From positions 27,717,608 through 27,781,607 of the forward strand of contig OY743174.1 in NCBI GenBank assembly GCA_963555705.1: a stretch of DNA of 64,000 nt, given 5' to 3'. Under the pieces are notes generated by a model. That model saw only the letters and a program-made list of their open reading frames with translations, was not told the origin of the DNA and searched no databases. Positions 56,132 through 64,000 of this stretch are shown piece after piece (position 1 is the stretch's first letter; the number at the start of each line of letters is the position of its first letter). Both the position numbers and the translations under genes were made by a program. This stretch comes from Ligustrum vulgare. Lineage: Eukaryota > Streptophyta > Magnoliopsida > Lamiales > Oleaceae.

Positions 56132-56208
56132 CTAGCAAGAAATAGAGGGAAATGAGGCTACGAACAGAAAAAGAATGAGACATAAAAGCAGTAACAATGC
56201 AAACTCAC
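56132..56208 (-). other. Putative intron 2 (77 nt) of the Tat antisense gene
   Basis: On the minus strand the donor is ATGG-GTGAGT and the acceptor TTCTTGCTAG-GT. Splicing joins RAM to GSKDF with the phase kept. The intron is U-rich, as usual in plants. Confidence 0.65.
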
Positions 56209-56343
56209 CCATGGCTCGCATAAGACCGTGTTTGACGAACAGTTTGTTCTGCTGAATAACCCCTTGAAAGGTGCCCTTGTAAGCGAACAGACGCCTAACC
56301 GCCACTAAGTCCGCGTCAGGGAGTAGGCGGGCAAAAGTGTCCC

Positions 56344-56450
56344 CTGTCACAATTCGGAAACATGTTAAAAACCAGCAAAGGAAGGTGAATGGAAAATAAA
56401 AACAAGTGACACATGACACTTAAGGACACTAAAGCAAACGCAAGACTCAC
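56344..56450 (-). other. Putative intron 1 (107 nt) of the Tat antisense gene
   Basis: On the minus strand the donor is CCTA-GTGAGT and the acceptor TTGTGACAG-GGGAC. Splicing joins FSIP to RDTFARL in the same frame that is used upstream. Confidence 0.65.
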
Positions 56451-57803
56451 TAGGAATGGAAAAAGTTCGGGGAACAGAAATTTTCGGACAAGGGTCCACA
56501 GGAGAACTCTGCCACTCGATGGCCACCCATTGATTCCTTCAGTTCTTTATAGAGGTAGGTTGGCCAGTAATAACAAGAGGATATGAGCCTCGAGGAGACA
56601 GATAATACCAGTCCTTCACATCGGCCCTCACGTCCCTCTCCCTTCTCACTGACTTCTTCAAAGTGTACAAAGTATGAATAATGTATAGAGAGATGGGATG
56701 GTCGGGGTTGACCTCTTGCCACGCTAGCCAAGTGCCCACGGCCTGTGTCCAGAAGTTAGGTGTCAGCTGGTAGGGGCACAAGTTGTAGCTCCTAAGCAAG
56801 GCCTTGAAGAAGGGGTGCAAAGGTAGCCTCATACCGCAGGACATGGCATCGTAACATATGGCCGCTTGGCCTGAGGGAGGGCTGCATGGTCGGCAAGAAG
56901 GCGTAGGATGCACTAACCGAACCCCTTCTGGCATCCTGAACTTCGCCGAGGCCCCAGCCAAATCAACTCCTCAGATTTCAGTAGCGACCTCGCTGCTCTC
57001 CCAAAAATTCGGATTTGGGTCAGGGTCCACATGATATCCTGATACTTTGTTTACCAGGTCCACCCAACCTTCGACCTGGGCTATCTCCTCCTCTGAGAGC
57101 CCCAACTCCTCTCTGTGCGCCCGGAAAGGGGTTCTGGCGCCCAAATCAAGATCCTGTGGGCCAGAAAAAGAACCCGTTGCTCCCCCTCTCCCCATGTCTC
57201 TGTCACGTTTGCTTTGGAGTTCTCTTAGCGCGGATTCCTCTTCAAACGACAGATGGGCCATGTAGTTCTGGTTTCTTTCTTTTTTGCTGTCAGAATCACT
57301 CAAATAAATTATACCGCTAGTTTTCCTATACCTCCTCTTAATCTGCTCCCTAAAGAAGCGGGAACTAAAAACCGATAAAGAGATGGGGCATAAACCTATG
57401 ACGGGAACCGTCATTGCTAACATTTCATGTGAACCCGTTCCCCCAACTCTTTCCATTTTTCTTTTGTTTTTAAAGACGGGATAGACTCATCAAAAAGATA
57501 AAAGAAAAACGCGGAATAAAATTCTCAAACCCACAGTGAGAAACTAAAAACAGAAAAGTTTAGCGCATACAAGGAAAAAGAAATTTACCTTCGAAAACTG
57601 GATATTCAAGGTTGTAAACTCGAAAGGGGAAACACGCCAAGGGAAATGTTGGGTGATGAAAACAAATTTCCGGGTGAGCAATTCTAAGGAACACTGGAAG
57701 ACAAAAAGTGAGTAGAAGATAGAATGCTGCAATCTCTTGTAAAGCAAGGTACTGCGAAAATTATGAGAGGTGAGTAAAGAAGAAATGCGGGAATGAGGGA
57801 GGC

Positions 57804-57811
57804 TTTATAAA
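57804..57811 (-). promoter_or_regulatory. Candidate TATA box of the Tat antisense gene
   Basis: CTTTATAAAG is palindromic and lies about 350 bp upstream of the minus-strand ATG at 57456, within a stretch (57457-58250) lacking frames on either strand. The role is inferred from position only. Confidence 0.4.
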
Positions 57812-58240
57812 GAACCCAATAGTCCTAAATCCTTGATCTTTGAGCCTCATGATTAATTCGACAACCCGCGTCCCTTGGGGGGAGGGTTAATTACGGCGCT
57901 AGTTGCAGAAAGAAAGAGTGAAACCCTTCAGCTGCCAAAGTGTTTGCCACGCGCGGTGACGTGTCCTCCTCCATACCCCTCGTTGTTCTTGGAAACAGAT
58001 ACCAGTAGCCCTTTTTGTATTAAATGCGCCGCATAAGAAACGCGCTAATACGATCCCAAACCTTCACTCAGGAGAGAGAAGCCGAAGTAGGAGGTCGGCT
58101 TCACACCAAATCCCAACCTCCAATAAGGAATGTCATCCTAAGCACCAGGTCCTCAGCATCATACGAAGAACTACCATAACAAAGTTAGCACCTCGGGCGC
58201 ACAACAAGTCCTACACGTCCATGAATGGTCGCTTCGGATT

Positions 58241-58254
58241 TGAGGGACTAGTGT
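58241..58254 (+). promoter_or_regulatory. Polypurine tract region of the Tat element
   Basis: TGAGGGACTAGTGT lies just before the 3' LTR start TGAATCC. Only GAGGGA is purine-rich, so this is a weak tract. Confidence 0.55.
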
Positions 58255-58909
58255 TGAATCCAGGCCCAAAGAAAGGTACAGTGATCCACCAGCGAAGGCC
58301 CAATAAGGGTCCAACGGACCTTGACCCACAGCTAAGGCCTAAAATATCACCTTGGGATGAGTGCCGAGGTGATACGACCAGCAAACCTCTTTTGCCGACC
58401 TGGGTAACGCCTAGCTGATGTGCTTTATACTCAGTCGGGGGGGCTTTACGGCGTTGACCAGAAGAGAGATGGAGTCAGTGATGGGACACTGCCTTTACCA
58501 AGACGTGACATGTGCCCATCCCCTACGAAATGTAGCAATGATCACGGTTGAAAAGCAAGGATTGTCACCTCCATGAGCCAGGGTGATGACAAGTGTAAAG
58601 TAGGCCACGTGTCGTGATCCGAGACAAGAAGTTCCCCTATAAATGAAGCACAATTGTCTCCAAGTTGGAGGTTAGCAATTTGATACTATTAACAATATAT
58701 TTCTCTCACTCCCTTTTCTCTCTTTTACACACTTATATTTCTCGCACCCAATATATATTCGCCTAAAATGAGTACTGACTTTGGCATCGAAGTACAAACA
58801 GGAGCCACCTCGGTTCCCTTTGCAAACTGATTGTTTGTCACAGTGCGCAGGAAATCCACGTGTTCAAGAGGGAGGAGCTGAGACGTGTTGGTCCAAGATC
58901 CAGTTGGAT
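58255..58909 (+). mobile_element. 3' LTR of the Tat element, main part
   Basis: It begins TGAATCCAGG and matches 46755-47408 throughout. It ends at CCAGTTGGAT where a solo LTR is inserted; the last 13 bp (TTTGTGGTCAACA) follow at 61288-61300. Without the insert it is 668 bp. Confidence 0.93.
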
Positions 58910-61282
58910 TGTAACGCCCCGAGTTTCGAGGAGCGCGGGAACGTCACTTTTCTAAATTCTTGAATAAACTTTGTTGCGGAAAAATGATTAAATATCGCAT
59001 TTATCAAATAAAAGTTTAGCAATAATTCAAATGGAATAAGTATTTTCGTACAAATTTGTAAAAATGACAATTCTTGATAAAATGAAATAATCATTTCAAA
59101 GTTCACGACTTTTAAAAAAAATATCAATTTGTAATTTGCCGTCATTGCCCATCACTCGCCATCGTCTCCGAAATCTGCAAAAGTTGTTAAAATAATGGGT
59201 TGAGCATTTCAAAAATGAAATACTCAGTAGACTCATCGCCAATAATTAATCTACAAAATAATTGAACAAGAAATTATGCAAATAATGTAGTGGCATTCTT
59301 TTCTTATTCATAGGCATCACATAGTGAACGCAAATGAACACATTCTTTTCTTTTCTTGGCTAGCAGATAAGTTATGCCCAGCATAACATAAATTCTTTAT
59401 CTCAAAAGAGATATTCTTTTCTCATGCAATTAAGCATAAAATCACACAAATCCACATGACACATGCAATTATAATATAAATCAATTAGTGGGGGCGAGTC
59501 TACCTTAAATCTGTCGAGTGCAAAGTTGAGCGGGAAACGACTTAAATCCTTTAAATCTCCGTACGCCTCGTCTAGCCAATAAGTTACATTAGTCTTTTGA
59601 AATTTATAGTTTAAAAATGATAAATTACTATTTGAGGACTGAGATTGATGATTTAAAAATTGAGGGACTAAAATGAATAATTTGAAAGTTGAGGGACTAA
59701 AATGAATACTTTGAAAGTTGATAGACTAAAATGAATACTTTTGAAACTTAAAGTAAGATTTAAAATATTTAAAACTATAGGGACTGATCTTTAAAACATA
59801 ATAAGATTAGGGACTGAATTAAATGGTTTTAAAAGTGAGGACTGAAATGAAATTTTATTAAAATCAAACTTTCATATAACCAATATATCACTCTCTCTCT
59901 ATCTCTAACACTCGGTCAAACAGAGAGCGAAGAGAGCGAGAGTGCGACGGCGGTGCGAGCCCTCTCACCCAAATCCGACGTCAAAGTCGGTGATTGGACG
60001 ACGGAACACCGGAGCAAGGTGGTGGTGAGCGGCGGCCAAAGCAAATTTCAGATTTGAGGGGCTTAGGTGAGAGATTTGGTGTGAAACCGAGGTCAAAAGC
60101 GGAGCTGGGTTCGTGGTTTTTCCGGCAAATAATACCGGCAACGAAGGGGCAGAGTTCTAGGTAAGGCTCTTGGGTAAATTGATTCTTGGTTTTGGGTTTT
60201 ATTTTGTGAATTTGGGGTCGGATTGGAGTTGGGCAGTAGGTGATGCAGTCGGTGCGGTGGTGATGAATGGAAGGTTACTACAGGTTGATTGTGGTCTCGG
60301 TGGGTGGTGATGATAATGGTTTATGCAGGTTGATGGTGGTTGGCGACTGGTTGCGGTGATGGCTGATGATTGGTGATGATGAACTGTGGTGATGGTGAGT
60401 TTGGGGTTGATGCTAGTTGACAGATTGGTGGTTGCCGGTGGTAGTGGGACTGTGGCTCGGCTGCGTGCGGTGGTGGTGCTAAATTTTTGATTGATGATGA
60501 TGAACGGAGGTGGTGGCTGAATTGAGGGTGGATTGATTTTGGATTTTGTATGTCTGATTGATGGCAGTCGGCAGCGGAATTGGGGATTCGGTTGGTGTTG
60601 AATTGGTTGATTTGGAATTGTGGAAATTCGTGTGCAATTGTCGAGAGGGTCGAGATGAAGCTTTGTGTGATTCTCGCTGGGTGAGGGATTGTGAGAAATA
60701 AACATAGGTTGCTGACTTAATTTTGGTAGATTAGGTCAAAATTTGTAGTTTATGGAAAGATTGTGATATCCAAGCTGTATGGAAGGAGGAGGTGAAGCTG
60801 GAAGGAAATCTATGATTCAGTTTCCCAAACAATTTGATCGGCTTGATTTGGAAAATTTGATACAATCTTGCTGAAAATGCAAACGTGAGGGAGAAGCGTG
60901 AACAGGATTGTAAATTGGGCTTAAAGCTTGAATTTGGGTTTGAGTGTTTGGGCCCGAGTGTTTGGGCCCAAGTGCTTGGTTCAAAGAAAATAATTCAATT
61001 TGGGAGGTAAAGGAATTTAAATTGGACAAAGATCAAAATATCGGAATAAGTTAATTTGGACTTTAAAATCGTTAAAGTTTTGAATTAAGATTAAAATATC
61101 GTGACATTGGAATATTTTAAATAAACTTCGAAAATTTAGTTACGATGGAAATTAATTTAATTTCATTTATAATTTGGCTAGACGACAACTCTTTTAAATT
61201 AAATTGGAAAAGTCGTAGCGACGCGCATTTAAAGTTTTAAAATATTTTATTTAAAAAGAAATGAAAATTCCCGATCGCTACA
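58910..61282 (+). mobile_element. Solo LTR, family X copy 3 (2373 bp, complete), duplication TGGAT
   Basis: It begins TGTAACGCCCCGAG and ends GATCGCTACA, flanked by TGGAT at 58905-58909 and 61283-61287. It shares with 9038 and 10657 the ACTCAGTAGACTCATCGCC block, the CGAGTCTACCTTAAATC block, GGGACTAAAATGAAT repeats (59630-59850), a GA-rich GC-rich block (59890-60170) and a GGTAAGGC donor-like site. There is no PBS or coding sequence. The 168-codon minus-strand frame at 60199-60705 is low-complexity and not supported. Confidence 0.92.
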
Positions 61283-61300
61283 TGGATTTTGTGGTCAACA

Positions 61301-61345
<45 letters not shown>
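61301..61345. repeat. (ATT)n microsatellite followed by (AATT)n
   Basis: About 13 ATT units start directly after the Tat 3' LTR and include its target-site duplication ATTAT, followed by AATTAATTAATTAGG. The short ATTATTAT left of the 5' LTR suggests insertion into this microsatellite. Confidence 0.92.
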
Positions 61346-62170
61346 TAATTAATTAGGAATTAGAAAAGTTTGATAGCTGATGCATTTAGATTTCAGTTTC
61401 CACATCAATGATCATTAGAACTTTAATTCCCTAATAAACAACTACAGTTATTTGTCGATTCAATTTCTTCAGTCTTTTAACCCACGACCTTGTTTCATCC
61501 CAAGATTATCGACATTATTGTTTAAACTACATATTTAAACACGGTTCTAAAAAATTAAATTTTTATTATTTAATAAAACATTAATCATCATCAACAACAG
61601 AAAAATGGAGGGGGAAATAACCTAATCGATCACCTCCAAAAATCGGACTTCATGGTGTAGCAGATTTTTGTATCCTCCAGCAACTTGAACAATTACAATT
61701 TCACGCCCACTGAATCTCGAACTTCAATGTCATTGGAAAATAATAGGCCTCCAATCATCGGCCTTTCGGTGGGGCGACGTCGTCTACATGGGAAGCCCAT
61801 TTCGCATATGAAACCACTATCGAAATTATCGAAGTATTTGATGTGTTCAAATCAAAAAAACCAGAAGCAAGGTGCCGACCAAATATGGTGGTATGTGGAG
61901 TGAAAAGTAAAGGCTCATTCTGTGAAGTGAAAGGTAGCCTCATTATTAAAGATACAATAATTATTAATCAATGTCCTCCATGGAGTGAAAAGTAGCCTCA
62001 TTATTAAAGATACAATAATTATTAATCAATGTCCTTCATTTTCCATATGAAGAGCATTTTCGCATGGATTAATTAATAATTGTTCACAAATAAGGACGAT
62101 TTGGAAATTTCAAAAAATAAGTAAAGGTATAACAGTCCAAAAAAGTTTCTCACCTCAGGGGCCTTTTAGA
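61346..62170 (-). mobile_element. Reverse Helitron, 5' portion
   Basis: This is Helitron sequence right of the Tat element. No gene is recognised; the GC-richer stretch at 61720-61900 may be captured DNA. A 57-bp unit containing AGCCTCATTATTAAAGATAC is present twice (about 61930-61985 and 61990-62040). The minus-strand 5' end reads TCTAAAAGGCCCC at 62170. Confidence 0.6.
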
Positions 62171-63667
62171 TGTAGTATGAATTTTACGTCCGTAGAATTG
62201 TCTAGCAAAACACTTAATATAAGAATTCAAAACAATTTTTAATCTTTAAGTTCGATTATATTTATCGGGTCGAACTTTATTCTCAACATCTATTTTTAAT
62301 TATCTTTAGTTCAATACTCCTCAAGCCCAAAATTTAAATCCATGATCAACCCAAAGTATAGTCCAATATTGGCCCCCTTATACGCAAATTCTAAATTTTA
62401 ATCCAAGTAGTATGGCTCTTCTATAACCAAAAAATTCAGATTTTTCAGATTTTTCCAGTGTCATTCGTTCTCACGGCTGGAAGCAAGTTCTTCATATATC
62501 TCACAAGTAAATACACTGCATCAGTTCTTTCTTCCTCCAGCCAAAGTTTTTTTTACCAGTTCGAGTTTCAAATTCATCAGAAATCTGGTCAGGTAAATTT
62601 TTTCCCAACAATTTTTCAGATTTCCATTTTTTATTCTACAATCTTGAGTTGTCTTTTGAGCAAACCAGAATTAAAAAAAAAAAAAAAGGGATGAAAACGA
62701 AATGTTGGATTTTGACAGTAAACACCCATCAGCCATATCCAAGAACCCAATCCCCTTTATTCAGACACTACCTCCATGTTAGTACTCTAACACTCCAAAA
62801 CCATGTATTTTCCGGCAACTAGTTGGCCGGAGCAGCTGCTTTTCTGTCGAATTTTCATGCCAAAAGTCACTGCCCAATCTTTATTTGTCTCTCTCGCCTG
62901 AATCACTGCCATCGGACATCCATGACTGTCCCCTCTCTTTGTCGGCATAAATTTATCGAAAAACGATTGAAATCATTTAAACGTAAACCAATTTTCATTT
63001 TCACTCTCTCTCTCTCTGTGCAAATGCCGAACTAAGAGTGAGTGATAGGGATGAGGACTTTAGTTATAAATGTAGGAAAATTTATTTTAAATCCTCAAGT
63101 TTTGCTAATAATTTAAGTTAGTCCCAATTTTTAATTTAACTTCCTCTATAGCCTTAAAGTATGGTTTTTTTTAAATTAAATTTTAAAAGTACTTTATGAT
63201 TCCATCATATTGGCTCTAAACTTTCTTATTTTTGTAATTAGACCGTAAAGAATTTAAAGATTTATCAAATTACTCATTTCCTTTACGTTTGAAAGTTCAA
63301 TTAAGTCCCTAAAAGTTTTAAAGTATTAAGTTGGACTTAATATCTTAAATTATGTTTATTTAAATTGTTATTGCTAGACGACGTCGCGGGAAAATTTTAA
63401 AGCACGATAGTTTCACATTCATTCAATTTCAAGAAAATTTTCAAGACTTTGAGGTGGGATTTACATTAAAGCAATTATGGTTATTTTGTCTATGTTATTT
63501 CCTTATGTGCGATTTTAATTGTGATATGATGCTTTTATGTTTTAAAAAGGTTGTCAAGGACCGTAAATAGGTCCGAGATCGAAATTGGGTCCTTGAGGAT
63601 GTCCCACAGTACATTTTTTAAAGGAAAGTTTTTATTGGTATTATATTCATAATTGGATTTCATGTTT
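62171..63667 (+). mobile_element. 3' LTR of Tekay element II, continued
   Basis: From about 62200 the sequence follows 22310 onward (GTCTAGCAAAACACTTAAT and TCACGGCTGGAAGCAAG). It passes the empty site of the Harbinger-like element near 63059 and follows 27750-28434. Similarity to the 5' LTR ends abruptly at TTCATGTTTGG near 63667. A frame around 62823-63035 mirrors one at 22990 and is not a gene. Confidence 0.88.
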
Positions 63668-64000
63668 GGGGGTTGTAGTAGTCGTTAATGTGATTATTTA
63701 TATTATATTTCAGGCGATGAAGAGGAAGTTGGGAAAGCATATCGACCTTCCTAATTGTAGTTCATACCTTGTGAGTGAAATAATTATTTTAAGAAAATAA
63801 ATACTTATTTAAATTATTTCAATCCCAAGCTTTTTATGAAATGTTTATGTTACATACTGCATATTGAAATTCATATCTTTTGCAGAAGTTGAATATTTCT
63901 ATTTTTCACTTATGGTTTATGATTTTCAGAATGAAGAGAATTTTTATAAATAAGTATTTATTCTTAAGAGTTTTAATCAGTTCAGTCTAAGCAATTTAAA
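63668..64000. other. Sequence unlike the 5' LTR, to the window end
   Basis: Here the 5' LTR would read AATTAACTTGAACTG, but the window has GGGTTGTAGTAGTCG and then a TTTCAGGCGATGAAG phrase that resembles other Tekay-type LTRs. It is either a further insertion or a recombination break; the cause lies outside the window. Confidence 0.5.

Larger units (their letters stand above)
54753..57456 (-). pseudogene. Antisense extra gene of the Tat element, with two putative introns and a C-terminal coiled coil
   Basis: Starting at ATG 57456, one minus-strand frame runs to about 56451 with two TGA codons (near 56971 and 56539). It contains CPYQLTPNFWTQAVGTW, EVNPDHPISLYIIHTLY and DVKDWYYLSPRG, the plant 'gypsy-type transposon' domain. 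The frame continues across a GTGAGT-CAG intron (56344-56450) into DTFARLLPDADLVAVRRLF and KHGLMRAM, then across a second GTGAGT-TAG intron (56132-56208) into GSKDFPKISLKGLMATN. One-base shifts near 55850 (a G run) and 55495 (a T run) separate the rest, ending in a long coiled coil (DLIDEVESSVEEALRDKNN to AKAEEDLASLEKHL) at 54753. Antisense frames in this place are known in Tat elements such as Grande; the function is unknown. Confidence 0.78.
46755..61300 (+). mobile_element. Tat-lineage gypsy element with both LTRs, duplication ATTAT
   Basis: The LTRs start TGAATCCAGGCCC and end GTCAACA. ATTAT lies at 46750-46754 and 61301-61305. Order: 5' LTR, TGGCGCCGTCTGTGGG PBS, repeat-rich leader, gag, protease, RT, RNase H, a second RNase H, integrase, then an antisense gene before the 3' LTR. 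The dual RNase H and the antisense frame are hallmarks of the Tat lineage (Retand/Grande/RIRE2 type). By hand the LTRs are about 96% identical. The 3' LTR is split by a solo LTR (58910-61282). Confidence 0.92.
44496..62170 (-). mobile_element. Reverse Helitron (about 3.1 kb of own sequence), with a captured gene fragment
   Basis: The plus strand starts CTAG after A (44495) and ends CCTTTTAGA before T (62171). On the minus strand this is TCTAAAAGG...CTAG between A and T, as Helitrons require. The 3' hairpin CACGTGCGTTGCACGTG is at 44507-44523, about 7 bases inside CTAG. There is no Rep/helicase. The LTR on both sides (44415-44495 and 62171 onward) gives the unoccupied site, with about 10 extra bases of uncertain origin at the right. 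A Tat element (46755-61300) splits it. Confidence 0.82.
22211..64000 (+). mobile_element. Tekay/Del-type gypsy element II, disrupted host of later insertions (runs past the window)
   Basis: The element starts with a TGTAGCG LTR at 22211 after a candidate duplication GTTAC (22206-22210). It has a tRNA-Met PBS at 28866, gag, protease, RT, RNase H, integrase with chromodomain, a polypurine tract at 44402-44414 and a second LTR starting TGTAGCG at 44415. That LTR is split by a Helitron and resumes at 62171. Coding order and motifs fit the Tekay/Del clade. LTR halves compared by eye (22310-22530 against 62205-62420) are about 91% identical, so it is the oldest element of this half. It is inactive. 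Confidence 0.88.

Noticed and set aside
60199..60705. 168-codon open frame on the minus strand
   Set aside because: It lies wholly in a solo LTR, reads as Pro/Thr/Ser/His-rich low complexity from GGTGGTGAT-type repeats, and has no recognisable domain.
1..64000. Centromeric satellite arrays
   Set aside because: Despite CRM-like and Athila content, no tandem satellite of 100-200 bp monomers is present in the window.

Overview
The window is a block of nested, mostly decayed transposable elements from a flowering plant, most likely a eudicot. Every coding region I recognise belongs to a plant mobile element (Ty3/gypsy clades Tekay/Del, Athila, CRM-like and Tat; Ty1/copia; hAT), except one captured fragment of a plant trihelix (GT-2-type) transcription factor gene. 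I see no intact host gene, no tRNA or rRNA, and nothing bacterial. Clade names come from motifs and termini read by eye, not from database searches.

Left third (1-22210). Tekay-type element I survives as an RT piece (1-293) and an RNase H/integrase piece (6625-8262). Between them lies an Athila-type remnant (296-6624): RNase H, integrase, 3' noncoding region and 3' LTR. A solo LTR (546-1988, target-site duplication GTAGC) sits inside the Athila remnant. After 8263 come LTR-like DNA, two head-to-tail copies of one LTR family (9038 and 10657), and a gag-only copia element (13682-19525, duplication AGAAA). The copia element is itself split by an Athila-type LTR (14395-18030), which in turn holds a 2.6-kb solo LTR (14746-17379, duplication TAAGT). 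A hAT-type MITE (20211-20842, 8-bp duplication) and a decayed antisense hAT transposase fragment follow.

Right two thirds (22211-64000). All of this is one Tekay-type element II and what landed in it. Its 5' LTR (22211-28865) holds a PIF/Harbinger-like element that holds a Helitron (23553-27591). Its broken gag-pol is cut by a reverse Athila-like element (32040-40877, duplication GTGGA) that contains a young CRM-like element (33982-40610, duplication GTTTT). A truncated reverse copy of that CRM-like family lies at 42062-43541. The 3' LTR is split by a reverse Helitron (44496-62170) carrying the trihelix fragment. That Helitron is split by a Tat-lineage element (46755-61300, duplication ATTAT), whose 3' LTR is split by a solo LTR (58910-61282, duplication TGGAT). 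Hand comparison of LTR pairs gives roughly 91% identity for the outer Tekay element, 96% for Tat and 98% for the CRM-like element, which agrees with the nesting order.

How the parts work. The elements are built for copy-and-paste transposition (gag, protease, RT, RNase H, integrase between LTRs with PBS and polypurine tract), but nearly all have stops, frameshifts or deletions. The best preserved frame is the Tat pol (50573-53815). Four observations stand out: (1) a four-pair array of 12-bp TTACGGCCGTAA-like palindromes with the same geometry upstream of a TATA box in LTRs of two different families; (2) an antisense gene in the Tat element whose frame is carried across two GT-AG introns; (3) a Helitron-captured trihelix fragment; (4) a hairpin array in a solo LTR in which the stems change on both sides. 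The density of nesting and the CRM and Athila content suggest pericentromeric heterochromatin; that is inference.
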